Source: Nostoc linckia z4
Lineage (GTDB): Bacteria > Cyanobacteriota > Cyanobacteriia > Cyanobacteriales > Nostocaceae
Assembly (NCBI RefSeq): GCF_002608075.1
Contig: NZ_LAHA01000009.1
Span: forward strand, 62,001 to 126,000
Direction: 5' to 3'
Length of the DNA stretch: 64,000 bases
Shown: piece by piece, positions 48,069-57,422 of the stretch
How the letters are laid out: each line of letters begins with the position of its first letter
Position numbering within the stretch: the stretch's first letter is position 1
Notes under the pieces: model-generated
Database searches by the model: none
Seen by the model: the letters and a program-made list of their open reading frames with translations, nothing else
Told to the model about the DNA's origin: nothing
Program-made: the position numbers and the translations under genes

Positions 48069-49199
48069 ATGTACCTGAAAACTCTACAGCTGAGACAATT
48101 CCGCAATTATCAAGACCAAAAAGTTGATTTTAGTGCTGCTAAAACAATTTTGGTAGGTAATAATGCTCAGGGTAAATCGAATTTGTTGGAGGCTGTGGAG
48201 TTATTGGCGACATTGCGATCGCACCGTATGGCACGCGATCGCGATTTAGTTAAAGAAGGGGAAACCATAGCTCAAATAAACGCTCATCTTGAGCGACAAA
48301 CAGGTGTCAGCGATCTCACTTTAACTCTCCGCCGCAATGGTCGCCGCAGTGTTGCTCTTAATGGCGAGACTCTACGCCGTCAAATGGATTTTCTCGGCGT
48401 TCTCAATGCAGTAGAATTTTCCAGCCTAGATTTAGAACTAGTACGCGGCGGCCCCGAAGGTCGCCGCAATTGGTTAGATACCCTTTTGATTCAACTCGAA
48501 CCAGTTTATGCTCACATTTTGCAGCAGTATAACCATGTGTTACGCCAACGCAATGCCTTTTTGAAAAACAATGTAGAGACGTTTCATGGAACGTCCATAC
48601 AATCACAACTGGCTTTGTGGGATGCACAATTAGCTACCGCAGGGACACGAGTCATTAGACGCCGCGATCGCGCCATACAGCGATTAGCTCACATTGCTAC
48701 TGCTTGGCACGGTAACATTAGCGGCAGTACAGAAATTTTGCAAATAAAGTACGCACCTAATATTCCTTTAGAAGACAACCAACCAGAACAAATCCAGCAA
48801 GCTTTTTTAGCAAAAATTCAACAGCGAACCTTAGCCGAATTGCGCCAAGGCACTACCCTTGTAGGCCCCCATCGCGATGAAATAGAACTAACCATTAACC
48901 AGACACCAGCTCGTCAATACGGTTCTCAAGGTCAACAACGAACCCTCGTTCTAGCCTTAAAATTAGCAGAACTTCAATTAATTGAAGAAGTTGTCAAAGA
49001 ACCACCATTGCTATTACTTGATGATGTTTTAGCCGAACTAGATTTATCCCGTCAAAATCAATTACTTGATGCAATTCAAGACCGTTTTCAAACCCTGATT
49101 ACTACTACTCATTTGGGTTCTTTTGATTCACAATGGTTGAAATCTTCACAAATTCTTTTTGTGAAGGCAGGAGAATTAACAATTCAAAATTCAAAATGA
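48069..49199 (+). CDS. recF: DNA replication and repair protein RecF
   Basis: The 376-aa protein has YLKTLQLRQFRNYQ, Walker A VGNNAQGKSNLLEAVEL, the ABC signature region QYGSQGQQRTLVLALKLAEL and Walker B LLLLDDVLAELD. RecF binds gapped DNA and with RecO and RecR loads RecA. Residues around 168-177 (NNVETFHGTSIQ) are unusual and their DNA, 48572-48601, is a near-perfect palindrome of the type dispersed in cyanobacterial genomes. The frame and catalytic motifs are intact. The gene is not beside dnaA or dnaN, as is normal in cyanobacteria. Confidence 0.95.
   Translation: MYLKTLQLRQFRNYQDQKVDFSAAKTILVGNNAQGKSNLLEAVELLATLRSHRMARDRDLVKEGETIAQINAHLERQTGVSDLTLTLRRNGRRSVALNGETLRRQMDFLGVLNAVEFSSLDLELVRGGPEGRRNWLDTLLIQLEPVYAHILQQYNHVLRQRNAFLKNNVETFHGTSIQSQLALWDAQLATAGTRVIRRRDRAIQRLAHIATAWHGNISGSTEILQIKYAPNIPLEDNQPEQIQQAFLAKIQQRTLAELRQGTTLVGPHRDEIELTINQTPARQYGSQGQQRTLVLALKLAELQLIEEVVKEPPLLLLDDVLAELDLSRQNQLLDAIQDRFQTLITTTHLGSFDSQWLKSSQILFVKAGELTIQNSK
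48572..48601. repeat. Palindromic repeat inside recF
   Basis: TGTAGAGACGTTTCA against TGGAACGTCCATACA forms a 30-bp palindrome with 12 of 15 pairs. The GTAGAGACG arm also begins the palindromes at 57303 and 20624 (GAGACGT). Confidence 0.6.
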
Positions 49200-49476
49200 T
49201 GCTCGCGGACACAGCTAATTGCTGCTTTAACAAAATTCAAAATTAAAGATAGTCGAACCTCAGATATCCAACCGGATTCCTATATTTTGTAAAATAAATT
49301 TAGTTTGAAGTATTTTTAATGAGGCAAATACGTAAGAATAAAATTACGTTCATTTACCAAGGCCTTGGGGGTAGGGAATAGGGTTGGTGCAACATACAAC
49401 AGTCAAATACATCGTCCAAAACCAGTCTGTTCCCTGTTCCCTGTTGCCTTTTAATCAGTAAATTAGGAACATTCAC

Positions 49477-50535
49477 ATGATTATAGTAATGAAAAGTGGT
49501 TCTCCAGAGGCAGAAATTAGCCGAATTAATGAGGAACTAACTAGTTGGGGGTTAACTCCAGAAAAAATTGTAGGAAAACACAAAGTAGTTATTGGCCTAG
49601 TAGGTGAAACTGCCAGCTTAGATCCGCTACAAATTCAAGAACTCAGCCAGTGGATTGAGCAGGTGTTACGAGTAGAGCAGCCTTACAAACGAGCTAGTCG
49701 CCAATTTCGCCACGGTGAAGCATCGGAAGTGGTGGTTAATCTACCGAATGAAACGGTGGTATTTGGCGAACACCACCCCTTAATAGTGGTAGCTGGCCCC
49801 TGCTCCGTAGAAAACGAAGACATGATTGTAGAGACTGCACGGCGTGTCAAAGCCGCAGGAGCAAAGTTTTTGCGGGGGGGTGCATACAAACCCCGGACTT
49901 CACCTTACGCCTTCCAAGGACACGGTGAAAGTGCTTTGGAATTATTAGCAAAGGCGCGGGAAGTCAGCGGACTAGGTATTATTACAGAAGTCATGGATGC
50001 CGTTGACCTGGATAGAATTGCTGAAATTGCAGATGTGATTCAGGTAGGGGCAAGGAATATGCAGAATTTCTCCTTGCTCAAGAAAGTAGGAGCGCAATCA
50101 AAACCAGTCCTCTTGAAGCGGGGAATGGCAGCTACCATTGAAGATTGGTTAATGGCAGCCGAGTATATTTTGGCGGCTGGCAATCCCAATGTTATTTTGT
50201 GTGAAAGAGGAATACGCACCTTTGACCGTCAGTATACAAGAAATACACTGGATTTATCAGTAGTGCCAGTGTTGCGGAAGTTAACTCACCTACCAATCAC
50301 GATCGATCCTAGTCATGGTGTAGGCTGGTCTGAGTTTGTACCTTCAATGGCAATGGCAGCGATCGCAGCTGGTACAGATTCTCTCATGATTGAGGTTCAC
50401 CCCAACCCTGCCAAAGCTTTATCCGATGGCCCCCAATCTCTCACACCAGACCGTTTTGATAACTTGATGCAAGAATTAGCAGTAATCGGTAAGGCAGTGG
50501 GACGCTGGCAGCAACCAGCAGTGGCTTTAGTTTAA
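49477..50535 (+). CDS. aroF: 3-deoxy-7-phosphoheptulonate (DAHP) synthase, type I-beta
   Basis: It condenses phosphoenolpyruvate and erythrose 4-phosphate, the first step of aromatic amino-acid synthesis. The 352-aa protein has an N-terminal ferredoxin-like regulatory domain (MIIVMKSGSPEAEI, KHKVVIGLVGE, about 1-70), then the barrel with VVAGPCSVE, FLRGGAYKPRTSPYAFQG, LKRGM and ITIDPSHGVG. That layout is the I-beta class known from Thermotoga, where the N-terminal domain gives feedback inhibition. The symbol follows common cyanobacterial annotation and is less certain than the enzyme. Confidence 0.93.
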   Translation: MIIVMKSGSPEAEISRINEELTSWGLTPEKIVGKHKVVIGLVGETASLDPLQIQELSQWIEQVLRVEQPYKRASRQFRHGEASEVVVNLPNETVVFGEHHPLIVVAGPCSVENEDMIVETARRVKAAGAKFLRGGAYKPRTSPYAFQGHGESALELLAKAREVSGLGIITEVMDAVDLDRIAEIADVIQVGARNMQNFSLLKKVGAQSKPVLLKRGMAATIEDWLMAAEYILAAGNPNVILCERGIRTFDRQYTRNTLDLSVVPVLRKLTHLPITIDPSHGVGWSEFVPSMAMAAIAAGTDSLMIEVHPNPAKALSDGPQSLTPDRFDNLMQELAVIGKAVGRWQQPAVALV

Positions 50536-50678
50536 AAGAAACTGGGGAAGTGGCAGTTATCGGTTAGGCTGTCACGCATTTAACTTGCACATCTTTATAA
50601 GGTTGACTGTTGACAGTTAATCGTCAACAGTCAACGAACTTCACAGGTAACCGTGCAATTAAAAAGCGCAATACCCTG

Positions 50679-50930
50679 TTATCTATATATGTAACGAGCA
50701 GGTATCCATCGGCGACCGCGATTTGTTTGCACCCAACGTCCAGGAACAACTATTCTCCTTCTCGCTTGTACAGGAGTACGAACCCTAACTGGTACTGGTT
50801 TTCTGATTACTCTCACTGGAACTGGTCGCCTAAACTGTCGTCTGATTTGAGCATCGGCTTGGGAAGGAATAATGGTAACAACAATTGGTAAAATCAGTGC
50901 TGCACTCGCAAGCATTCTTTTAATACTCAT
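50679..50930 (-). CDS. Small secreted, very basic Arg/Pro/Val-rich protein
   Basis: From the ATG at 50930 there are 83 residues. A signal peptide (MSIKRMLASAALILPIVVTI, cleavage near ADA/QIRRQ) precedes a mature part rich in RPVPVRV motifs: FRRPVPVRVIRKPVPVRVRT and RRIVVPGRWVQTNRGRRWIP. The end resembles YXWIPGRYI-type repeats of cyanobacterial exported YmgB or 'PXXPGRW' proteins. Function unknown; the strong positive charge suggests binding to the envelope or polysaccharide. The overlapping plus-strand ORF is a shadow. Confidence 0.75.
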   Translation of the reverse strand: MSIKRMLASAALILPIVVTIIPSQADAQIRRQFRRPVPVRVIRKPVPVRVRTPVQARRRIVVPGRWVQTNRGRRWIPARYIYR

Positions 50931-51541
50931 TGGCAAAATTTCCTTCTGTAATGTGAAGACCGAAGAGATTAATTTTCGTCAAATATTGAAGAAAAATTGA
51001 GAATTCAGAATGCAGAATTTAGAATCAATTAGTGAAGCATTGGCAACTACTATTCTCTGATAAATTTGAGAAAATATGTTGACAAACTTCCCCTGCTTAA
51101 AATGAATTGTCATCTGTGGCAAGAAAGCCACAGCTGAGACTGTGCGCTAATTTGAGACCACCAAATATAAAACTTAGTGGCGGATTTAAACCATATTTAT
51201 CTATCGCCAAGTCACACAGAATGCAAGCAAGAAAATTCTAGATACTTACTTCTGAATTCTGTTTTGTTAATCTCTTGGACAAGTAAATACTACAATTGAA
51301 CATAAGCATACACCAGTGAAAAAGGTAATTGGTCAAAACATGACTAATGTCATACATAAAAAATTGAATAATGATTCTCTAGTTGTAAAAATTGATAATT
51401 TAGAATTTAGATAATTGTAGATTGGGTTAAATACCAATACAGTTCAGATAAGACCAAAACACTTGTAGAGACGGGGATTTATAGCGTCTGGTAAATCCAC
51501 AATTTCATAGAATTAGCCTTTAACAGTCAATACGGTTCGGG

Positions 51542-51634
51542 GAAAGGTTAAAGGGGAAAGGGGAAAGGGGAAAGGGGAAAGGTTAAAGGGGAAAGGGGAA
51601 AGGTTAAAGGGGAAAGGGGAAAGGGGAAAGGTTA
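51542..51634. repeat. (GGGGAAA)n tandem tract
   Basis: Tandem GGGGAAA heptamers with occasional GGTTAAA variants. A short tract of the same type follows the Ap4A phosphorylase gene near 54530-54570. Confidence 0.9.
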
Positions 51635-51639
51635 CCTCT

Positions 51640-51757
51640 TATACCAATTCACCAAAATATTGATACACATAAAATAACTTGTACGGGCGAACGGCTGTTC
51701 GCCCCTACGCTTACGCAACGGCTGTACCCTGCGGGAAGGCTGAGCTTGTATTTGTAT
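51640..51757 (+). repeat. Dispersed repeat B, copy 2
   Basis: TATACCAATTCACCAAAATA and TTGATACACATAAAATAACT, then GGGCGAACGGC and the end CTTGTATTTGTAT, correspond to the inverted copy at 42514-42618. Confidence 0.75.
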
Positions 51758-51758
51758 C

Positions 51759-51944
51759 ATTTATAAAGTGAAATGGTAAGTAGGTCAATTTAATTAAACA
51801 TAAAACAATGCTAGTGGCGTGGCAAGCCTTAAATGTTGCAATAGATTTTATTGTGGGATGGGTGTCCTCACCCGTCCGGGCGGGCAGGATGCCCACCCCA
51901 CAAGAGTTTACTAATGCACTATTTTAGCTGTGTCAGTCCACTAC
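51759..51944. mobile_element. MITE-like element, copy 2
   Basis: It starts ATTTATAAAGTGAA like copy 1 (18785) and its core GCCTTAAATGTTGCAATAGA through CCCCACAAGAGTTTAC is nearly identical. The right end stops at TGTCAGTCCACTAC and lacks the outermost inverted end, so the copy is truncated or diverged. It abuts repeat B. Confidence 0.75.
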
Positions 51945-52136
51945 ATTTATTGAGATCTACGTATGACGTTTTTTTAGGTTGAGCTACTTATTACGCCTTA
52001 ACCTTTTCCCAGACCACAAGGGAAGTTCATACTGCTTATCCGAACCGTATTGGATTAAATACAGCAGATTGTTCGCCGAAAAAAAAAGGCGGGTACAAGA
52101 CCCATCCTTTAAAATTTCACCTTGACTCAAAAACTG

Positions 52137-53399
52137 TTATTGTACTTGATTAGGAAAGGCACCAGGTTGCACAGCTAGGTTGACGTTTTGTCCATTGCGG
52201 CGTAACTCCAGGCTTAAATTTCCACCGACTTGGCTATTTTCTACAGCCTTTTGGACGCTGCTAGCATCTGTAACTGATTGACCGCCTAGCTTTTGGATAA
52301 CATCGCCAGCGCGTATTCCAGCTTTAGCGGCTGGGGAATTTGGCATAACTTTTACAACTAATACACCTTTATCTTCATTTACACTCAAACCACTATTAGG
52401 ATCTGAGTTAATACTTTGTTTTAACTGAGGCGTTAACCCCACCATTTGAATTCCTAAATAAGGATGTTGAACTTTACCGGTGGCTATTAATTGACTGGAA
52501 ATACGTTGTGCTGTGTTGATGGGAATGGCAAATCCTAATCCTTGCGCCCCTTGGATAATGGCTGTATTCATACCAATTACTTCACCACGGTAATTGAGCA
52601 GAGGGCCGCCAGAGTTACCGGGATTAATTGCGGCGTCGGTTTGAATATATTCTACTCGTCTATCAGGAGCGCCGATTTGATTGCTAGTCCGTCCAGTAGC
52701 ACTGACAATTCCAGTTGTAACTGTATTATCTAGTCCCAGGGGATTACCGATCGCGATCGCCCATTCTCCCGGTTGCAATTGGTCTGAGTTACCCAAAGCT
52801 ACTGTCGGTAGATTATCGGCTTGAATCTTAACCACAGCCACATCAGTTAACTCATCTTTTCCTAGCACCTTACCTTGCAAGGTGCGTCCATCCTTGAGTG
52901 TTACTGTCACCATATCTGCCCCATCTACCACATGGGCGTTGGTGAGAATACGGCCATCCGCACTGATGATAAAACCAGAACCAGTACCCCGTTCTACCCT
53001 TTCGCCTGATTCTGGCAATTGGGAACCAAAAAAGCGGCGAAAAAACGGATCGTTAAATTCATCTGGTAACTGAGTTTTTACAGTTCGGGAAGAGTTAATT
53101 CGTACTACTGCTGGCCCTACATTTTGCACTACCTGTGTCACAAAATTTGGATCTGTGGTGCTTGGTAATGGAGGAGCAGCATTGACTCGACCCACTGCTA
53201 AATTAGATGCAGTCTTAGACACCTGGTCTTGGTGTCCAGCCAGATAGCCACCTGCTAATGTCATACCCGATCCCAGTAGCACCAGTGATAGAGAGGCCGC
53301 AGCCTTTTTCCAGGGTGCTGGATTATGGTATTTGGCGTCAGCAGTGTGGGATAAAATGCTATTTGATGGGTCTTTTCCATCACGAGATTGGTTTTGCAT
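52137..53399 (-). CDS. HtrA/Deg-family serine protease (HhoA/HtrA-like)
   Basis: The 420-aa protein has an N-terminal membrane anchor or signal (about 33-55, [20 protein letters not shown]), a trypsin-like domain with His in [10 protein letters not shown], Asp in [10 protein letters not shown] and Ser in [12 protein letters not shown], and one PDZ domain (about 315-410, [21 protein letters not shown]). Such periplasmic proteases degrade or refold damaged exported proteins under heat and light stress. Which of HtrA, HhoA or HhoB it corresponds to cannot be decided here. The catalytic triad is complete. Confidence 0.93.
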   Translation of the reverse strand: MQNQSRDGKDPSNSILSHTADAKYHNPAPWKKAAASLSLVLLGSGMTLAGGYLAGHQDQVSKTASNLAVGRVNAAPPLPSTTDPNFVTQVVQNVGPAVVRINSSRTVKTQLPDEFNDPFFRRFFGSQLPESGERVERGTGSGFIISADGRILTNAHVVDGADMVTVTLKDGRTLQGKVLGKDELTDVAVVKIQADNLPTVALGNSDQLQPGEWAIAIGNPLGLDNTVTTGIVSATGRTSNQIGAPDRRVEYIQTDAAINPGNSGGPLLNYRGEVIGMNTAIIQGAQGLGFAIPINTAQRISSQLIATGKVQHPYLGIQMVGLTPQLKQSINSDPNSGLSVNEDKGVLVVKVMPNSPAAKAGIRAGDVIQKLGGQSVTDASSVQKAVENSQVGGNLSLELRRNGQNVNLAVQPGAFPNQVQ

Positions 53400-53619
53400 T
53401 GCTGTTTGGAAGCATATCTAACTATGTATTAATAATGTAGATATTATTTATGACAGTTTTGTTGCAGAGGTATTGCGTTATTGTGAAAGACTGAGTTTTT
53501 TACTACTAAAGAACTCAAAAGCGAGAATAGCAAATCTACTACATTGAAAATTGTGACTTTAGTCACGGGTATATTCAGAATTCGGTACGCGATTTGCGAC
53601 CATACTTGAAGGAAGAAAC

Positions 53620-54528
53620 ATGGGACAAGGAAAAATATTACTTCAGCCTGGTACTTTATGGACAAGTGTCAAAGAACGGACTGAATATGCTTTGCAATGT
53701 GGGGCGCTGCTGTCGATACCGACAGAATTTGAATTTGTAGAACAGGATGGCGTGGGTTTTTTAGTGCGGATTTTGTCTAATTTGAATCGTAAAAAAGCAG
53801 CCAAGGAAAAACAAGAACAACAATCTGCGACTTCAGGGCAAGAATTTAATCCTTTTTTACCCTACGAAGAAGATTTATTTGTGGCGGAGATTTCTGATAC
53901 TCACGTTTGTATTCTAAACAAATTCAATGTTGTTGACTATCATTTACTAATTATTACCCGTGCCTTCGAGGAACAGGAAAGTTTACTCACCTTGGAAGAT
54001 TTTACAGCGATGTGGGCATGTCTAGCTGATTTTAATGGTTTGGGATTCTACAACAGTGGCAAAATCGCAGGTGCTAGTCAGCGACATAAACATTTGCAAT
54101 TAGTCCCCCTACCACTAGCATCTTCAGGATCGCAGATACCCATTGAACCCCTGCTAAAGGACGCACAATTTCAGAACTCCATCGCAACTTTACCAAAACT
54201 TCCTTTTTTACATGCCTTCGCCCCCTTAAATCCCAAGTGGGTGGAGTCTCCATTTTTAGGGGGTGAAGCAACATTAGCGCTTTATCATACCTTGTTAGAG
54301 ACCGTTGGTTTAAATCCAACGCAATTGGGTGCTTACAATTTGCTGATGACGCGGGAATGGATGCTGATTGTACCGCGATCGCAAGAACATTTCCACACCA
54401 TCTCCGTGAATTCATTAGGATTCGCCGGTGCTTTGCTAGTAAAAAACGCCGAACAAATGCAACTTGTCAAAGACCAAGGGCCGATAACTATCTTGAAGAG
54501 TGTTGGTGTTATTGGGCATGGGGCATAG
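53620..54528 (+). CDS. ATP adenylyltransferase / Ap4A phosphorylase
   Basis: The 302-aa protein has the Ap4A-phosphorylase layout: N-terminal GTLWTSVKERTEYALQCGAL, FNPFLPYEEDLFVAEISDTHVCILNKFNVVDYHLLIITR, the histidine-triad-like SQRHKHLQLVPLPL (His nucleophile in HxHxQ), and a C-terminal LLMTREWMLIVPRS. It splits diadenosine tetraphosphate with phosphate into ATP and ADP. GGAAG lies before the ATG. Length is usual for cyanobacteria. Confidence 0.9.
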   Translation: MGQGKILLQPGTLWTSVKERTEYALQCGALLSIPTEFEFVEQDGVGFLVRILSNLNRKKAAKEKQEQQSATSGQEFNPFLPYEEDLFVAEISDTHVCILNKFNVVDYHLLIITRAFEEQESLLTLEDFTAMWACLADFNGLGFYNSGKIAGASQRHKHLQLVPLPLASSGSQIPIEPLLKDAQFQNSIATLPKLPFLHAFAPLNPKWVESPFLGGEATLALYHTLLETVGLNPTQLGAYNLLMTREWMLIVPRSQEHFHTISVNSLGFAGALLVKNAEQMQLVKDQGPITILKSVGVIGHGA

Positions 54529-54644
54529 GGAAGGGGAAAGGGGAAAGGGGAAAGGGGAAAAGGGGAAAGATTAAATTTATTCCTTTTCCCTTTAACCTTT
54601 AACCTTTTCCCCTATCTCCCCATCTCCCCACCTCCCCATCTCCC
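54529..54644. repeat. Short (GGGGAAA) and (CCCCATCTCC) tracts between convergent genes
   Basis: GGGGAAA units (about 54530-54570) face CCTTTAACCTTTTCCC and CCCCATCTCCCC units (54585-54640), allowing a long hairpin that could terminate both convergent genes. Confidence 0.75.
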
Positions 54645-56264
54645 TCAAGCAACTACAGGTAGTAAAACATGAGAATTAAACTCGCCTCCACAATTCACGG
54701 TTAACGCGATCGTCTGGGCATCTGGTAAAGTATCGCTAGTAGTTATCGCACCGTTTCCTGAATTCATGGCGTAGGCTGGAAAACAGGCTGCGCTTAAACT
54801 CAGACGCAGGGCGTTTCCTTTGGCAATTCGGGCACAAGTCCCTTGTAGCTGAATTTTTGTAGAGGGGTTCACATTTCGACAATGTACATATCCTTGAGTT
54901 AAATTGTATACTCTTCCGTCAGGATGTACTTCTGATAAAACAGCAGACAGATCATAACTTGCTTGGTCGGCAATACAGTAGATTTCGGCTACCACATCCC
55001 CTGCTAAATGTAAATCTTTTTCTAGTGGTTCGCTAGTATAAGTTAAGACATCAGAACGAGAATCAAGATGCGATCGCTCAAATATACCCGCAGGAATTCC
55101 GGCATGACCTCCTAAGGCTGGAACTGGACGCCAAGGATCGTGGACTAATACGTCTGGGATATGGGGCATGGGGCATTGGGCATTAGAAAGGGTTCCGGAG
55201 TCTTGGCGGATGCTGGCTAGTCCTGTTGTTGACAAAAAGTAGGATTTGTGTGTTGGTGTGGGGAATTTGGGGAAAGTGCGCCAAATATTAGTTCCCATCT
55301 CGAATAAACAAACGGGGGACTCGTGCAATAAACCTGTATTTTTATCTTTGAGAAATTGGTCAAACCAACGAATTTGCATTTTATCCACAGGGCTGGCGGC
55401 TTTAACACCAAATTCAATTTCGCCAACTTTACGACCCCAAGGTAAATGTGCCCAAGCCCCCACTAATAAATGTTGGGGTTTAGTGCTACGGGCTGCCATA
55501 TCTTGATATAAATGTAGAGTGCCGCGTAGATAAGTATCAAACCATCCGCCGATGTGAAACATGGGCAAATCAACAGTTTGCAAGTAATGTTTGGGTGAAA
55601 GTTTTTCCCAATATTCATCTGGTTGAGAATGTGCCAGCCATTGATGATAAAAGGAATCTGGGGCGAGTTGTTGGAGAATTTCTGGATTAGTTAAAGGTAA
55701 ATTCCGAGAAGCGGCAAATAAGGCTTGATAGGCTGTTTTATTTCCTTGCAACCGCGCGGTTTCTGTAGCTAATTGAATTGCCCAAGCCAGGTTAGTTTGT
55801 AAACAAAATGCGCCTCCTTCATAAGCCCAATCGGTATATAAATCATAGCCAATCATGGCGGGGCAAATTGTTACCAAAGCTTTTGGTTGATTAACTGCGG
55901 CATATAGCTGAGTCATTCCTTGATAGGAAAAACCATACATACCAACTTTGCCATTACTACCAGGTAAATTTGCTGCCCAGTTTACTGTATCTTCGCCATC
56001 TAATATTTCGTGGGTAAATAATTTAAATTCCCCTTGGGAAGTACCGCGTCCCCGGACATCTTGAATGGCGACGATGTAACCGTGGGCTGCATACCAACTA
56101 GGATGGGCATAGACAACAGTAGACGCGATCGCTCTACCATAGGGTTGTCGCATTAATAATACTGGAAATTCACCATCAGCATCCGGGCGATAGATGTCTG
56201 CATCCAGGCGAACACCATCGCGGGTGTGCATGGAGACAGTTTGTTTCGGTAGAATTTTCAGCAT
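54645..56264 (-). CDS. CocE/NonD family hydrolase (X-Pro dipeptidyl-peptidase S15-like)
   Basis: From the ATG at 56264 the protein has 539 residues (MLKILPKQTVSMHTRDGVRLD). It has the S15 pattern: DIYRPDADGEFPVLLMRQPYG, DVRGRGTSQGEF, the nucleophile elbow VGMYGFSYQGMTQL (Ser in GFSYQG), and the C-terminal jelly-roll domain with LSLSAACFPAYAMNSGNG. It is an acyl hydrolase or peptidase of unknown substrate. The longer ORF to 56369 adds a non-conserved segment and was rejected. Confidence 0.9.
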   Translation of the reverse strand: MLKILPKQTVSMHTRDGVRLDADIYRPDADGEFPVLLMRQPYGRAIASTVVYAHPSWYAAHGYIVAIQDVRGRGTSQGEFKLFTHEILDGEDTVNWAANLPGSNGKVGMYGFSYQGMTQLYAAVNQPKALVTICPAMIGYDLYTDWAYEGGAFCLQTNLAWAIQLATETARLQGNKTAYQALFAASRNLPLTNPEILQQLAPDSFYHQWLAHSQPDEYWEKLSPKHYLQTVDLPMFHIGGWFDTYLRGTLHLYQDMAARSTKPQHLLVGAWAHLPWGRKVGEIEFGVKAASPVDKMQIRWFDQFLKDKNTGLLHESPVCLFEMGTNIWRTFPKFPTPTHKSYFLSTTGLASIRQDSGTLSNAQCPMPHIPDVLVHDPWRPVPALGGHAGIPAGIFERSHLDSRSDVLTYTSEPLEKDLHLAGDVVAEIYCIADQASYDLSAVLSEVHPDGRVYNLTQGYVHCRNVNPSTKIQLQGTCARIAKGNALRLSLSAACFPAYAMNSGNGAITTSDTLPDAQTIALTVNCGGEFNSHVLLPVVA

Positions 56265-56579
56265 GGATTTGATAATTTTTAACTTACAAAGAAAGGCAGT
56301 CAAGATAAAGCACGTTTCATAGTCAAATATGAAAGTGGTCTTTTCCCATTTCCTACTCCTCACTTTCAAGTCATATCATGTCTGGTTGAAGACTCATCAT
56401 ATAGGTTGACGCGGGGACGCGGGGACGCAAAGACACGGAGAAATTTTATCATAAGTGATTAGCCGGACATGATATCAGTCAACAGTCAATACCGATATTT
56501 TTCACAAATGATTTAGGATTGCTATGGTATGGTTTGTTGTTGCGTAAGTCTTAATTAAAAACTTTTACTTGGTGGTGTA
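56265..56579. other. Intergenic region with a GGGGACGC short tandem
   Basis: A few GACGCGG units occur near 56409-56433. I see no gene; the hydrolase promoter should be near 56270-56390. Confidence 0.5.
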
Positions 56580-57062
56580 TTAAAGTAGACCGGGTGTTGC
56601 AGCTCTGAGAATTGCTGTATATTCATCTAGTGTCAGGTTACCATACCTGAGTCTATCAGCTACAGTTGACAAAATAACATTTTCATCGCCTGATGGGATT
56701 GGTAGTGTTGGGCCGGCAAGCAGCGCTATTGTTGGTGTTGATATGTGAGTAATTGGATCTATATATATAGATCCTGTAACTATATACGTACCTTTACCAT
56801 CAATTCCTGCTAAATATGTTCCTTCGGGAGAAACTTTTTGAGCAGCTATAGAGGTGATATAAGCACTAGGAGTAATATATGTGATGACTCCCGAAAATCC
56901 ACCTTGTTGTACTGTGAAAGTGGGTAAGTTGGGGATGTTTGGTATGGTTACTAAAGTTTGTGCTGATGCAGGAGTAAATTTAAAAGTCGCAAAGCTAATA
57001 AAACTTGTAATCAAGAAACTAGTTCTCAAAATCATGCCAGCATATCGGGAAAGTAGATTCAT
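56580..57062 (-). CDS. Secreted protein of unknown function, 160 aa
   Basis: A signal peptide of about 35 residues (SFLITSFISFATFKFTPASA) precedes a mature Thr/Ile/Pro-rich beta-type sequence: TLVTIPNIPNLPTFTVQQGG, ITYITPSAYITSIAAQ. The C-terminus LRYGNLTLDEYTAILRAATPGLL is helical. No cysteine pairs and no recognised domain. It is AT-rich like its neighbours. I do not recognise it. Confidence 0.65.
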   Translation of the reverse strand: MNLLSRYAGMILRTSFLITSFISFATFKFTPASAQTLVTIPNIPNLPTFTVQQGGFSGVITYITPSAYITSIAAQKVSPEGTYLAGIDGKGTYIVTGSIYIDPITHISTPTIALLAGPTLPIPSGDENVILSTVADRLRYGNLTLDEYTAILRAATPGLL

Positions 57063-57422
57063 CTGAAAAATCCTTTGTTTTTAGGACTTGATGTTTTTGC
57101 TGGATGTGGTTTATGCAATTTATAAAAACTGGATTTTCTCAATAAAAATAAGGCTCAATCTCTAACAATTATCTGCGATAATATTATGAAATTTCAATAT
57201 AATTCTTGAAATTTAAAAGACATAAAAACATAAATTTACGAATTTATATTGTAAAAATACAAACTTTGCTAAGAGTGAAATTATTCTGCGTTACCCAAAA
57301 CCTAGAGACGTAGCAATACTACGTCTCTACATTTATTACACATAATAAATAATCGGTGCAGTCAAACTACACCGATCGCTGTGTCACATATAATGTAATT
57401 ATGATTACATCGAACATTTGTT
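57063..57422. other. Intergenic region with a dispersed palindrome
   Basis: TAGAGACGTAG (57303-57313) with CTACGTCTCTA (57319-57329) forms an 11-bp perfect stem, the same family as inside the element at 20538. Otherwise AT-rich and gene-free. Confidence 0.6.

Larger units (their letters stand above)
51435..52052. mobile_element. Composite of nested MITE-like elements with CAATACRGTTCRGATAAG ends
   Basis: The left end CAATACAGTTCAGATAAG (51435-51452) is answered by CTTATCCGAACCGTATTG (52035-52052), its reverse complement with two changes. A further left-type copy, CAATACGGTTCGG, lies at 51529-51541. Within it lie a GGGGAAA heptamer tract, repeat B and a MITE. There is no transposase, so it depends on enzymes elsewhere. 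Confidence 0.65.
50931..52136. other. Gene-free region with nested repeats
   Basis: No coding ORF is visible. From about 51435 to 52052 lies a mosaic of mobile repeats: outer inverted ends, a (GGGGAAA)n tract, dispersed repeat B and the second MITE. The first 500 bp (50931-51434) are ordinary AT-rich sequence without recognised features. Confidence 0.7.

Noticed and set aside
50610-50891. 93-codon plus-strand ORF opposite the basic secreted protein
   Set aside because: The minus-strand product has a clear signal peptide and repeat pattern; this is its shadow and starts in GTCAAC repeats.
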